A DNA stretch of 64,000 bases from Paenibacillus sp. ACRRY. GTDB taxonomy: Bacteria > Bacillota > Bacilli > Paenibacillales > Paenibacillaceae. The stretch spans positions 1 to 64,000 of the forward strand of contig NZ_JAKRNM010000008.1 in the NCBI RefSeq assembly GCF_022346995.1, read 5' to 3'. The notes beneath the pieces were generated by a model. The model was given only the letters and a program-made list of their open reading frames with translations. It had not been told where the DNA came from and did not search any database. The position numbers and the translations under genes are program-made. Positions 1 through 8,561 of this stretch are shown here, piece after piece (positions within the stretch are counted from its first letter, which is position 1; each line of letters begins with the position of its first letter).

Positions 1-2
1 AT

Positions 3-293
3 TTTATCTCGTATGCAGATGAGCATGGTGAGAATCTGGAAGCGGCCGTTCAAGAGGGCTACCGGATTACATTTAATACCCGAGGCGGGTTGGGCATCTG
101 GATTGAGAAGGCTTTTGGTTTACAACCGGAGCGTGATTTCACGGTCGGTGAGGGCGTTGTAACCGGCCTGAAGTTGAAGCCGGAGCAGGCAGAAGTGCTG
201 GCGAAGCGCCTTGCATCAAATTGGGTCATTATCGATTCGAGAGATGTGCCCGAGGGTCAGGAATTGACCTTGAAATTGCGTGCCTTGGTCTAG
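3..293 (+). CDS. C-terminal part of an unidentified protein (truncated by window edge)
   Basis: An open frame runs in from the left edge and stops with TAG at 291-293, giving the last 96 residues of a larger protein. The frame stays open back to base 3, so the TTG at 90 is probably internal. The fragment is soluble and charged, with no signal peptide or membrane segment. I do not recognise the family. A hairpin terminator follows at about 350-397, so this gene ends its own transcription unit. Confidence 0.6.
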   Translation, partial: FISYADEHGENLEAAVQEGYRITFNTRGGLGIWIEKAFGLQPERDFTVGEGVVTGLKLKPEQAEVLAKRLASNWVIIDSRDVPEGQELTLKLRALV

Positions 294-349
294 GCGACAA
301 GCAGGTCAAGTAGAAGTTACATACGCTGACTACATGTGGTCAGGGATCA

Positions 350-397
350 GGCTTTCCCTAGTGCAGGATTAGAACTGCGTAGGGAGAGCTTTTTTTT
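350..397 (+). terminator. Rho-independent terminator after the first gene
   Basis: GCTTTCCCTA plus GTGCAG pairs with CTGC plus TAGGGAGAGC (one G-U pair), followed by eight T. It separates the truncated first gene from the metallo-hydrolase. Confidence 0.75.
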
Positions 398-481
398 GCA
401 AAAGCAGGTGGTGAGGATATACAATTTAGGAAACAGAATTTCTTAGAAAGTACAGCATCGGATAGAGAGGGGATCACTGTA

Positions 482-1264
482 TTGAATCAGCTAACATTTC
501 TGGGAACCGGGGATGCCATGGGCGTACCGCGTGTATACTGTGATTGCGCAGTCTGCACGGAGGCCCGTCTGACCGGGAACAACCAGCGTAAACGATCTTC
601 TGTTCTGATCCATTCAGATGGTGAATCCGAACCGTTTATGATTGACTGCGGACCAGACTGGAGATCACAGATGGAGGATCAGGGATTGCGTATGGTTCAT
701 ACATTATTGGTGACACATGCGCATTTTGACCATATTGGAGGTTTGCCGGAATGGGCGGATGCCTGCCGCTGGCTGGGGGTTAAGGGCAGCTTGTACGCAC
801 CGCGCGAAGTAATTACAACCATTCAGGGGCAATTCCCTTGGCTAAGCCGGCATATGAACTTTCTGGAAACGGATGATGATATCCAGCTTGGCGGATGGAA
901 CGTGCACTCCTGGAAGGTCTGCCATGGTAAAAACGGTTATTCCTACGCGTACCGGCTTGAGCGGGAAGGGTACAGCTGGGCGTATTGTTCGGATGCCATC
1001 GATCTGAAGGAAGCAGAGAAGAAGCCGCTGCATGGGCTGGATCTGCTGGTGCTGGGAACGAGCTTTGTCCACGAGCTTGCGGAATTCTCCACACGTTCCG
1101 TATACGACATGCGTGAGGCGCAGGAACTGCTGCGGGAACTGAAACCGGAGTGCACCTATTTTACCCATATGTCTCATGACGTGGATGTACAGCAAAATTA
1201 CGATCTGGATCCAGGTATTACGCTAGCAGCTACAGGCATGAAGGTGCCTCTGGGCAGCGTTTAA
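482..1264 (+). CDS. PhnP-like MBL-fold metallo-hydrolase
   Basis: A 260-residue metallo-beta-lactamase-fold enzyme. The N-terminus reads GTGDAMGVPR and is followed by a CxCxxC cluster (Cys20, 22, 25). This cluster is typical of the PhnP branch (cyclic phosphodiesterases), where it binds a structural zinc. The catalytic metal motif HAHFDH lies at residues 79-84, with further ligand candidates in YCSDAID and THMSHD near the C-terminus. The start is TTG, chosen because GAGAGGGG lies about 8 bases upstream. No phosphonate genes are nearby, so the substrate is open. It stands alone between terminator-like sequences and is cytoplasmic. Confidence 0.85.
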   Translation: MNQLTFLGTGDAMGVPRVYCDCAVCTEARLTGNNQRKRSSVLIHSDGESEPFMIDCGPDWRSQMEDQGLRMVHTLLVTHAHFDHIGGLPEWADACRWLGVKGSLYAPREVITTIQGQFPWLSRHMNFLETDDDIQLGGWNVHSWKVCHGKNGYSYAYRLEREGYSWAYCSDAIDLKEAEKKPLHGLDLLVLGTSFVHELAEFSTRSVYDMREAQELLRELKPECTYFTHMSHDVDVQQNYDLDPGITLAATGMKVPLGSV

Positions 1265-1419
1265 GTTAGAACCTATTTGGAATATAAAAATAAATACAGA
1301 AGAGCGTATCCTTTACCGGAGGTTCTTCGTTTACATAGTGTAAGACCATAAGAGCAAGTCATCGAAAAGCAAGACATGAAGCAAGATCAATCAGGAACCA
1401 ACAAAGGGGGGCCCCAAAC

Positions 1420-2289
1420 ATGGCCTTTGTGAAGTCCGTGGATTGCAGAATCAACAGACCACATGATAACCGTAACTCATTCAAACCATATACCCAGACT
1501 GGTCATCAAGCTGAGTACAGCGTGGAACAGATGATGGAAAGTGTGCTGCCTGATCTGATGAGCAGCCTCTACGCTTATTGTCTATCTCTGACCGGTTCAA
1601 CCTGGGAGGCCGAGGATCTGGTTCAGGATACCTGCGTGAAAATGCTGGCTTCTTCGGCTATGCAGCCCTGTGGTACGAAGCAAGAAATGAACTGGGAAGC
1701 CTATCTGATCCGGATTGCGCGCAACACATGGATTGACGTCATACGGAAGCGGGAGAAGCTCGCTTGCAAATTGGATAGCTTGAAACCGTTTATGCAAGAA
1801 TGTGCGGAGGAGGAGCGACTCGAAGAGATCGAGTCTGCTGTTCAGATCCTTGTCAATGAGCTGCCGCCGTGGCAGCGAGCGATATATATATTACGTGAGT
1901 TAATGGGTTACACGACGGCAGAGACTGCGGAGATGCTGGATACATCGGAAGGAGCGGTCAAAGCCGCGCTGAATCGCGCCAGATCTGCTCTGGAACGCGT
2001 CAGACAAAGCAGTCTTGAAACGGAGGGTGAAGCAGGGAGTGGCGCAGATGAAGATTCAGCGAGCGCAGAGCAGCTGCGGAGTTATTTGATGGCTTTTCGC
2101 AGTGGAGATACGGCGCGTCTGATTGATCTGTGCCTGAACCGTACGGATGATCCGGTGGCCGTGGCAGGAACGATTCTGCAGCAGTCTTTGCCGTCTTCAT
2201 CAACGCAGCCAATGATGTACGGGTATTCCAATTCCGGCATGACTTCAATGATGTATGGAGGAGGATATGCCGCTCTCATGGTTGCGTAA
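1420..2289 (+). CDS. ECF-like sigma-70 family RNA polymerase sigma factor with C-terminal extension
   Basis: 289 residues. Sigma region 2 lies at about 45-110 (LTGSTWEAEDLVQDTCVKML, then a region-2.4-like stretch with ARNTWIDVIRKR). Region 4 at about 145-195 has the helix-turn-helix TTAETAEMLDTSEGAVKAAL. After region 4 come about 90 more residues. They start as a short SnoaL-like helix-rich segment and end in a Met/Tyr/Gly-rich tail (MMYGYSNSG, MMYGGGY). Such extensions are known in ECF groups that lack a classical anti-sigma factor, and no anti-sigma gene is adjacent. A clpP paralogue starts 17 bases after the stop, so the two are probably co-transcribed. A strong AAAGGGGGG site supports the ATG. 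Confidence 0.88.
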   Translation: MAFVKSVDCRINRPHDNRNSFKPYTQTGHQAEYSVEQMMESVLPDLMSSLYAYCLSLTGSTWEAEDLVQDTCVKMLASSAMQPCGTKQEMNWEAYLIRIARNTWIDVIRKREKLACKLDSLKPFMQECAEEERLEEIESAVQILVNELPPWQRAIYILRELMGYTTAETAEMLDTSEGAVKAALNRARSALERVRQSSLETEGEAGSGADEDSASAEQLRSYLMAFRSGDTARLIDLCLNRTDDPVAVAGTILQQSLPSSSTQPMMYGYSNSGMTSMMYGGGYAALMVA

Positions 2290-2306
2290 ACCGGGAGGCG
2301 ACAAGT

Positions 2307-2891
2307 ATGAACCATGTACCTTATGTAGTTGAACAGACAGCCCGCGGTGAGCGGAGCTATGATATTTATTCACGTTTGCTGAAAGATCGAATTATTATGG
2401 TGTCTGGGGAGATTGAGGATCAGATGGCAAATGCCATTGTGGCTCAGCTTCTGTTTCTGACCGCAGAGGACCCCGAAAAGGATATCCAGATGTACATCAA
2501 CAGTCCGGGCGGATCGGTTACAGCCGGATTCTCAATCTATGACACGATGCAATTTGTGAAGCCGGATATTTCAACGATCTGCACTGGCATGGCTGCGAGT
2601 TTCGGTACGATTCTGCTGGTCGGTGGTACCAAAGGAAAACGGCTCGCTCTGCCGAACAGTGAGATTATGATCCATCAACCCCATGGGGGTACGCGCGGGC
2701 AGGCATCGGATATGCTGATTCATGCCAACCGGATCATTCAGCACCGCCAGCGGCTCAACGAGCTGTTAGCGAACCATACAGGACAACCGCTGGAGCGCAT
2801 CGAAAGAGATTCGGATCGTGATTATTTCCTGACCGCAGCGGAAGCGGTGGAATATGGATTAGTGGATAAAGTAATATCCAGAACAGATTGA
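2307..2891 (+). CDS. clpP: ClpP-family ATP-dependent protease proteolytic subunit (likely paralogue)
   Basis: 194 residues, the normal ClpP length. The catalytic triad falls at canonical positions: Ser98 in GMAAS, His123 in MIHQP and Asp172 in DSDRDYF. The protein lacks an obvious propeptide. ClpP forms two stacked heptameric rings fed by ClpX or ClpC; no Clp ATPase lies nearby. Differences from housekeeping ClpP, such as GMAASFGTILL where MG is usual, and linkage to a sigma factor gene (17-base gap) suggest a second copy. Target selection may relate to the adjacent sigma factor, but that is inference. The start is supported by GGGAGGCGACAAGT. Confidence 0.9.
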   Translation: MNHVPYVVEQTARGERSYDIYSRLLKDRIIMVSGEIEDQMANAIVAQLLFLTAEDPEKDIQMYINSPGGSVTAGFSIYDTMQFVKPDISTICTGMAASFGTILLVGGTKGKRLALPNSEIMIHQPHGGTRGQASDMLIHANRIIQHRQRLNELLANHTGQPLERIERDSDRDYFLTAAEAVEYGLVDKVISRTD

Positions 2892-2926
2892 GCAAGTAGC
2901 CCTATAATTTACACCTTAAAACATCT

Positions 2927-2964
2927 AAAAAGCCTGGAAGGTCATATGATCTTCCGGGCTCTTT
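2927..2964. terminator. Bidirectional terminator between clpP and the MocR gene
   Basis: AGCCTGGAAG pairs with CTTCCGGGCT around a 10-base loop, flanked by AAAAA on the left and CTTTG on the right. It lies between convergent genes. Confidence 0.7.
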
Positions 2965-3033
2965 GATTCGTTTATTTTAATTTCACTGTAATTCCATTGT
3001 GGTTGTCAGTTAAACAGTGGAGGCATATGGGGG

Positions 3034-4467
3034 CTATTTCATCCTTTTAACTAGTTCCATGAGTCTGTTCATCCCTTCACGAATCTGCTGTTCGTGTGCA
3101 TAGGAGAAAGACAAACGCAGCTTGCGACTGGCCGAAGCGTCCGAAGGATCAAATACCGTTCCGGGGACAAACGCCACAGAATGTTCCATGCATTGGTGAA
3201 GCAGTCGTCCTGTATCAATGCCTTCAGGAAGCTCTGCCCAGATGTTGAGTCCGCCCTCAGGCCGGGTCCAATTCCAGTCTGTTTCTTGCAGGCACTTTTC
3301 CATGACTTCCATCCGTAATTGTATGGCGGTGCGCAGCTTCGACAGGTGCTGATGCATGCGCGGAGATTGAAAGTAACGGAGAAACAGCTTCTGATTCAGA
3401 AGGGGAGTTCCGTTATCAGCCAACGCTTTTACTGCCTGCAGCCCCGGCATAAACCGGGGACGGCACATAATGGCCGCAATACGCAGACCCGGCACAACAT
3501 ACTTGCTGTAGCTGCGAATATAGAGCGTATGCCCTGTCGTATCGTACGTAAAGATCGGCGCAGGAGGCTTCTCTTTAAAATAAATATCGTACGTGCTGTC
3601 ATCTTCAACGAGAAAGCATCCATATTGTTCGGCTAGTTCGGGAAGCTGTTTCCGCTGTTCGGTTGGAATATTAATTCCGGTCGGATTCTGGAAGGTTGGC
3701 GTCATGTAAAAAACGCGGGGTTTCTCCGTTTTCATCAGATGCTCAATCTGTTCCAGATCATAACCCTCCGGGTATATATCCGTGAAGATCAGGCGTGCCC
3801 CCTGTTTGCGGAAAATTTCCATGGCAGGGCCGTAAGTCGGCCTTTCCATCAGGACACGGTCCCCCGGTCTGACTAGGCTTCGGGAGATCAGATCAATGGC
3901 CTGCTGCGCTCCCGTGGTAATAAGTACTTCTTCCGCTGAGATGTAAAATCGTTCTTTCAGTGTCAGGTGGCTTGCCAGCGCACTACGCAGTTCCACATCA
4001 CCCTGAATGGTTGAATATGTGCCGAGCAGCCGGGGATACTGATCGAGCAAATCCCGCATGAGTTCCCCCCAGTAACGATTGGGAAGAAGGGCGGGATCAA
4101 TCAGTGACTTCGAAAACTGATATTCCGCTTCAAGGGATTGCACGCGCGCGAGTGAGTCCCAGTGCAGCCAGGCGGATACAGCAGGGTCATCTGCCTGGTC
4201 CGCTACAGGCGACGGGTCAGCAGGACTGACATAATAACCGGACTTGTCCTTAACGTATACATTCCCGCGTTCCTTTAGCTCCTGATAGGCTTTGAACACC
4301 GTAAGCCGATGTACACCGAGCTGCTCGGACAGGCTTCGCACCGAAGGGAGTTTTTCATGTTCGGCCCACTCTCCCGCCTCAATACGCACCACGAGATAAT
4401 GAATCACCTGTTCATATAGTTTAAGGCTGTTATCTGTCATTAACATGGCTTTGCCCACCCGATTCAC
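3034..4467 (-). CDS. MocR/GntR-type PLP-dependent transcriptional regulator
   Basis: 477 residues with the MocR layout. An N-terminal GntR winged helix (residues 20-80, KLPSVRSLSEQLGVHRLTVF) is joined by a linker to a fold-type-I aminotransferase domain (about 130-475). The PLP lysine is Lys322 in SYSKYVVPGLR, and NPTG at about 261 is the usual substrate-loop motif. MocR proteins generally sense an amino acid or vitamer and control an adjacent gene, here the divergent DMT exporter. Two direct repeats in the shared promoter fit an operator. The GTG at 4467 lies very close to AAAGGAG, so the GTG at 4458 or an ATG nine codons in may be the real start. Confidence 0.9.
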   Translation of the reverse strand: MNRVGKAMLMTDNSLKLYEQVIHYLVVRIEAGEWAEHEKLPSVRSLSEQLGVHRLTVFKAYQELKERGNVYVKDKSGYYVSPADPSPVADQADDPAVSAWLHWDSLARVQSLEAEYQFSKSLIDPALLPNRYWGELMRDLLDQYPRLLGTYSTIQGDVELRSALASHLTLKERFYISAEEVLITTGAQQAIDLISRSLVRPGDRVLMERPTYGPAMEIFRKQGARLIFTDIYPEGYDLEQIEHLMKTEKPRVFYMTPTFQNPTGINIPTEQRKQLPELAEQYGCFLVEDDSTYDIYFKEKPPAPIFTYDTTGHTLYIRSYSKYVVPGLRIAAIMCRPRFMPGLQAVKALADNGTPLLNQKLFLRYFQSPRMHQHLSKLRTAIQLRMEVMEKCLQETDWNWTRPEGGLNIWAELPEGIDTGRLLHQCMEHSVAFVPGTVFDPSDASASRKLRLSFSYAHEQQIREGMNRLMELVKRMK

Positions 4468-4504
4468 GCTCCTTTTGGACTCTATTGTAACAGGAAATGA
4501 GCGG

Positions 4505-4535
4505 ATTCTGTTCTGTTTTCTTCATTCTGTTCTGT
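4505..4535. promoter_or_regulatory. Direct-repeat operator in the MocR/exporter divergent promoter
   Basis: ATTCTGTTCTGT occurs exactly twice, at 4505-4516 and 4524-4535, 19 bases apart (nearly two helical turns). A reverse-oriented GAACAGA follows at 4556-4562 beside the exporter ribosome site. MocR/GabR-type regulators are known to bind direct repeats. Assignment to the neighbouring regulator is inference. Confidence 0.55.
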
Positions 4536-4578
4536 AGACAGTGCTATATGATGGAGAACAGATGAAGGAGGGGCTAGC

Positions 4579-5517
4579 ATGGTTGCAGCAGCATTTACAG
4601 TAATGTGTCTTATTTTTGGAACAACGTTCCTGGCGATTAAAATTGGGGTCGAGGCAGGCATGCCGCCTTTTCTATCCGCCGGATTACGTTTTATCATTGC
4701 AGGTGCATTGATGTTTGCATGGATGTGGATGAAAGGGAAGGTAAGTCTGTCCCTCTTATGGAGAAAAGAAATGCTCCTGACCGGAGCAGGGCTGACCTTT
4801 GGTACGTTTGCCACTTTATACTGGGCTGAGCAATATGTCAGCTCAGGCGTTGGGGCCATTTTATCAGCTACCGGGCCACTGATGATTATGGTGATGCAAA
4901 CCGCTCTGCTGCGGCAGAAAACCTCTGCTCGCATGATTGCAGGCTGCCTGATCGGTTTCGGTGGCGTTGTGCTTGTTGTTTTACCCGGTGTATCCATTGG
5001 CGGGAGTTCACTGTGGTTGTGGGGGTGTATCGCCGTACTTGTAGGAGAAGTATGCTATTCGGCAGGTGCCCTGTACTCCAAGAAGGTGATCAACCAGTTC
5101 AAGGAGGCCAGCCCCGTGGCGATTAATGCCGTGCAGATGATGTATGGAGGTTTGCTGTTATCCGGGCTCTCGGCAGTGACAGAATCGTGGAGCACATCTG
5201 GACTTGACTGGACTCCGGCGATCTTGTCGCTGATCTATTTGACCGTGATTGGTTCAATGGTAGGGCATAGCCTGTTCTACTGGATCATGTCACGTACCAA
5301 CCCGCTGTTCCCGGCAACCTGGCTGTACATTTCGCCTCCGATTGCGGTCGGTCTTGGAGCGGTTGTGTATGGTGAACATGTAAGCTGGATCACCTGGATC
5401 GGTGTTGTGCTTGTTGTAGCCGGCTTGCTGGCGATGAATGAGAAAGTGATGAGCTGGCTGAAGAGAGGTAAACGAACCAATTCATTGGTGCAAACTTCCA
5501 AACCTGTGGTAAAGTAG
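4579..5517 (+). CDS. EamA/DMT-family inner membrane exporter
   Basis: 312 residues with about ten hydrophobic helices arranged as two EamA repeats (about 5-140 and 155-290). The first reads GTTFLAIKIGVEAGMPPF and the second carries typical glycine-rich helices with WTPAILSLIYLT. DMT carriers usually export amino acids or metabolites. Divergence from a MocR regulator suggests efflux of an amino-acid-like or pyridoxal-related compound, by inference. GAAGGAGGGG sits at the right distance from the ATG. The last 25 residues are hydrophilic and presumably cytosolic. Confidence 0.88.
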   Translation: MVAAAFTVMCLIFGTTFLAIKIGVEAGMPPFLSAGLRFIIAGALMFAWMWMKGKVSLSLLWRKEMLLTGAGLTFGTFATLYWAEQYVSSGVGAILSATGPLMIMVMQTALLRQKTSARMIAGCLIGFGGVVLVVLPGVSIGGSSLWLWGCIAVLVGEVCYSAGALYSKKVINQFKEASPVAINAVQMMYGGLLLSGLSAVTESWSTSGLDWTPAILSLIYLTVIGSMVGHSLFYWIMSRTNPLFPATWLYISPPIAVGLGAVVYGEHVSWITWIGVVLVVAGLLAMNEKVMSWLKRGKRTNSLVQTSKPVVK

Positions 5518-5557
5518 GTATTACCTTTTTTACATCGGAATGAGGTGAGGAATCAGG

Positions 5558-5890
5558 TTGAACAGACAAAGGCTTGGTGCAATATTTCTGTTCGTGGGAA
5601 TTATCCTTTATGGCATTATTCATATTGCTGCCGTTATACACATTCCATTAGTTACCGTCTGGTCTACTAGATGGGGGCGTTATTTGGAAGCTGTGTCCGA
5701 GACTGGTGGCCTCATCGGATTGGTTGTGGCGATCTTATTGTTTGCCATGGGTGTGGTGCTTCTGTTGACTGTTCTGATTGCTGGTATGAACAAGGGAAAG
5801 ACGATACAAGAGATCCGGGAACGGACCCGCGAGTTTGATGAGCAGTACGGAAGCAGCATACGAAATTCATATGACAGCAGCGATCGATAA
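5558..5890 (+). CDS. Small two-helix membrane protein of unknown function
   Basis: 110 residues. One hydrophobic segment lies at about 8-32 (FLFVGIILYGIIHIAAVIHI) and one at about 55-82, followed by a charged tail ending in RNSYDSSDR. It starts at TTG with GAGGTGAGG nine bases upstream. It follows the exporter by 40 bases and precedes another membrane protein by 24 bases, so the three could share a transcript. I do not recognise the family. Confidence 0.6.
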   Translation: MNRQRLGAIFLFVGIILYGIIHIAAVIHIPLVTVWSTRWGRYLEAVSETGGLIGLVVAILLFAMGVVLLLTVLIAGMNKGKTIQEIRERTREFDEQYGSSIRNSYDSSDR

Positions 5891-5914
5891 AAATAGGTGA
5901 AAGGGGAGAGCAGG

Positions 5915-6325
5915 ATGGTCAAATTTTACGCAACGATCTGTTCGGCATTTACTCTCTCACTCCTTGCTGCCTGGGTGGATCGCTATCCGAATGATGTTGA
6001 TACGGCAACAGTAATGGTGCCTTTTAGCAATCAGTTCCTGACCGTTTTTTTGATTTTATGGGCGTTCTATCTGTTTGCAGGTTTGCCGCTCATGGCAGTT
6101 TTGGACCGTTTCCTCAAGCGGAAAAGCGGGATATGGAAGACAGTCGTTTATTTTCTAGCTGGCTCTGTCGTAGGCGTCTTGGGAATGCTTCTGCAGGTTA
6201 AAGGTCCCCATAGCGAATCGATTATGATTGCACTGCTGTTTGGTGTCGGAGCTCTGGTATTTCTAATGTTCAATTCACTATTGGGTTACTTTCGCAAAAT
6301 ATGGTTGAATTCCCGATATCAATAG
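5915..6325 (+). CDS. Small polytopic membrane protein of unknown function
   Basis: 136 residues from the ATG at 5915, preferred over the GTG at 5897 because AAAGGGGAG precedes it by a normal spacer. Four hydrophobic segments are visible (about 3-20, 40-62, 75-95 and 103-125), with little loop sequence. No family recognised. It follows the preceding small membrane protein closely and is followed by a hairpin terminator, so it probably ends that unit. Confidence 0.6.
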   Translation: MVKFYATICSAFTLSLLAAWVDRYPNDVDTATVMVPFSNQFLTVFLILWAFYLFAGLPLMAVLDRFLKRKSGIWKTVVYFLAGSVVGVLGMLLQVKGPHSESIMIALLFGVGALVFLMFNSLLGYFRKIWLNSRYQ

Positions 6326-6351
6326 TAATGATTCCGAAGATACAACCAAAA

Positions 6352-6405
6352 CAAAAACAGCCTCTGGTTCAGCGAGTTTATTCGCTGCCCGGGGCTGTTT
6401 TATTT
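6352..6405. terminator. Bidirectional terminator
   Basis: AAAACAGCC pairs with GGCTGTTTT around about 30 bases containing a second small pairing (CAGCGA/TCGCTG). It is A-rich on the left and T-rich on the right, and sits between convergent genes. Confidence 0.7.
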
Positions 6406-6429
6406 TGCAGTATGCTCAGCGTTATCGTA

Positions 6430-7233
6430 TTACTCCGCGTTCAGCACAAATTTCTCAATGACCTGCTTCACGCCGTCTTCGTTGTTGCTTGCCGTAATGT
6501 AATCTGCCAGCTCTTTGAGGGCAGGGATGGCATTGCCCATAGCCACGCCAAGACCGGCAACTTCCAGCATTTCATGGTCATTCCAAGAATCCCCGATCGC
6601 AATGCACTCGCTCAATTGGTGACCAAAGTGATCCGCCAGGAATGTAAGTGCGTGGCCTTTGGTACCTTCGCGATGCATGATCTCGAGGAAGTATGGTTTG
6701 GACTTGGTGATATGCACTTCAGATCCAAGCAATTCACGCAGGTCCACGGCAACTTTATCCAAATAGTCTGGCTCATCGATGATAAGCAATTTTGGTGTTT
6801 GTTGTTCAATAACTTTGATGAAGTCCGGCTCGATATGGTACTGGGTACCATTCAGCTTCGCGTAATCACGCAATTTGTCGTTTTCTTCGCGAGCATACAG
6901 CTTGTCATCAATGTACGTTTGAAGGTGGAGATTGTTCTCCAGGCAGTAGTCGTACAGCTTGCGGGAAGCATCTTGCGGTACATAGCGCTCATAGAGTACT
7001 TTCTCGTCCAGCAGGTTTTTGACCAAAGCACCCTGATAGGTAATGATTGGCACGTTTAATCCTGTTTGGCGGGCAAGTGCTTGTGCAGAAGCATAGGCAC
7101 GTCCTGTTGCCAGGGTAACAACTACACCATGAGCAACCGCTTGCTCCAATGCCGTTTGTGTTGCGGGGGTTACTTCCTTGTTGTCGTTGATGAGGGTATC
7201 ATCGATGTCAATTGCCATTAATTTGTAAGCCAT
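6430..7233 (-). CDS. Cof-type HAD-superfamily phosphatase
   Basis: 267 residues from the ATG at 7233, chosen because AAAGGAGAG lies at the proper distance; the frame is open 12 codons further. The HAD motif I, DIDDTLI, lies at residues 9-15. Motif II is the threonine in TLATGRAY. Lys is in TKGHALTFLADHFG (motif III), and GDSWNDHEML is motif IV. The cap domain matches the Cof/YidA subfamily, which dephosphorylates sugar phosphates or pyridoxal phosphate. The exact substrate cannot be read from sequence. It is a single-gene unit on the minus strand. Confidence 0.9.
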   Translation of the reverse strand: MAYKLMAIDIDDTLINDNKEVTPATQTALEQAVAHGVVVTLATGRAYASAQALARQTGLNVPIITYQGALVKNLLDEKVLYERYVPQDASRKLYDYCLENNLHLQTYIDDKLYAREENDKLRDYAKLNGTQYHIEPDFIKVIEQQTPKLLIIDEPDYLDKVAVDLRELLGSEVHITKSKPYFLEIMHREGTKGHALTFLADHFGHQLSECIAIGDSWNDHEMLEVAGLGVAMGNAIPALKELADYITASNNEDGVKQVIEKFVLNAE

Positions 7234-7360
7234 TTGAGTTTCTCTCCTTTTATCTGTATCTATAATCACAAACGAATGGATCCATCATTACACCAGATCA
7301 CTCCAAACGCAGAATAGTGTAAGAAAGGAATTCGTTCTAAAACTATACTTACATCTAAAT

Positions 7361-8362
7361 CTATTCTTCCAGGAAAACGAGGCCGATAAAGTCCTCCAGC
7401 TCCAGGTTACCGAAGTAGTGTTTCACATCAAGGCCCTCAAGTGCCGTGCGCACCTCGGATTCCTCATAACGCTTGCCGCGCAGCATATTTTCGATATCCG
7501 CTACATCGCCTACACCGAAGAAGTCACCGAAGATTTTGATATCTTCAATTCGTCCGTCCTTAATGTTCATGCGCAGATCAATAATGCCGACAGGGAATTT
7601 GCGGGTATGCTTCACATTGCTCTCCGGAGACAACCCATAGTTCCAGTCCCAGTTGCTGTAACGCTCAGCGGAGATTTCCTTGATCTTGTCCCAATCCTTC
7701 TCCGTGAGTTCATATTGGGGAACATCCTGCGGCTCCATACGGAAGATGTGACGCAACAGCTCGTCCCGGAATTGTTCAATGGTCAGATTGCTGTCAATCA
7801 GATCCCGAATGTTGGCGACACGGCTGCGTACGGATTTGGTGCTCTTGGATTTGAATTTCTCGGGATTTACGTTCAGGGATGCCTGAACATGATCCAGATT
7901 GAGGTCAAACATGAGCGTTCCGTGACTGAACATACGACCGCGGGTGGAGAACTGGGCGTTACCCGAGATTTTCTTTTCCCCGACTTGCAAATCGTTGCGT
8001 CCGGTTAGCTCGGCATTCACACCAAGCTCCTGCAGAGCTTCCACGACAGGTTGGGTGAACTTGCGGAAGTTGTGGAAGGATTGTCCGTCATCCTTGGTAA
8101 TAAAACTGAAATTGAGGTTACCCAAATCATGGTAGACTGCTCCGCCTCCAGAGAGACGACGTACAACCTGTACACCGTTATCCTGAACATATTCGATGTT
8201 GATCTCTTCGATCGTATTCTGGTGTTTTCCAATAATAATGGAAGGGCGGTTAATGTAAAACAGCAGATAGCTGTCATCCATCGGCAAATGCTTCAAAATG
8301 TACTCCTCAATCGCGAGGTTTACAGAAGGATCTGTAATGCCCTGGTTATCAACAAACAGCAT
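7361..8362 (-). CDS. Lipoate-protein ligase A
   Basis: 333 residues from the ATG at 8362; the in-frame ATG two codons earlier abuts GGAGGA, so the second one fits better. The ligase signature RRLSGGGAVYHDLGNLNFS lies at about 69-87, and the lipoyl-AMP lysine is in GEKKISGNAQF. A C-terminal accessory domain (about 250-333) matches LplA/LplJ length. It activates free lipoate with ATP and attaches it to lipoyl domains of 2-oxoacid dehydrogenases or GcvH in the cytoplasm. Single-gene unit; no partner apoprotein is nearby. Confidence 0.93.
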   Translation of the reverse strand: MLFVDNQGITDPSVNLAIEEYILKHLPMDDSYLLFYINRPSIIIGKHQNTIEEINIEYVQDNGVQVVRRLSGGGAVYHDLGNLNFSFITKDDGQSFHNFRKFTQPVVEALQELGVNAELTGRNDLQVGEKKISGNAQFSTRGRMFSHGTLMFDLNLDHVQASLNVNPEKFKSKSTKSVRSRVANIRDLIDSNLTIEQFRDELLRHIFRMEPQDVPQYELTEKDWDKIKEISAERYSNWDWNYGLSPESNVKHTRKFPVGIIDLRMNIKDGRIEDIKIFGDFFGVGDVADIENMLRGKRYEESEVRTALEGLDVKHYFGNLELEDFIGLVFLEE

Positions 8363-8511
8363 GGTCATTCCTCCATTAATGTATGTGAGGGACGATGATC
8401 CCTTATGTAGTGTTATGCCTGCAAATCAAAATTCCTCTTCTATTGTAATCGAATTGTCGATTGGACACAAAGGAATTGAAGCAGGGAATGGATGGTTTAG
8501 GCAAATCAGGA

Positions 8512-8541
8512 TTGACCCGTGATAGTTACGCCATCCATAAT
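8512..8541 (+). promoter_or_regulatory. Sigma-A-type promoter of the cobD unit
   Basis: TTGACC at 8512-8517, an 18-base spacer, then CATAAT at 8536-8541. Transcription would begin around 8548, only about 14 bases before the cobD start, leaving no room for a riboswitch. Confidence 0.5.
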
Positions 8542-8561
8542 AAAAATGACATGCAGAAAGG

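Noticed and set aside
6301..7059. Open frame of 252 codons on the plus strand opposite the HAD phosphatase
   Set aside because: It is a shadow of the minus-strand phosphatase gene, has no ribosome site of its own and encodes no recognisable domain.
8369..8561. A riboswitch before cobD
   Set aside because: No GGGAA, GGTG..AATCC or B12-box sequence is present, and the promoter leaves only about 14 bases of leader.
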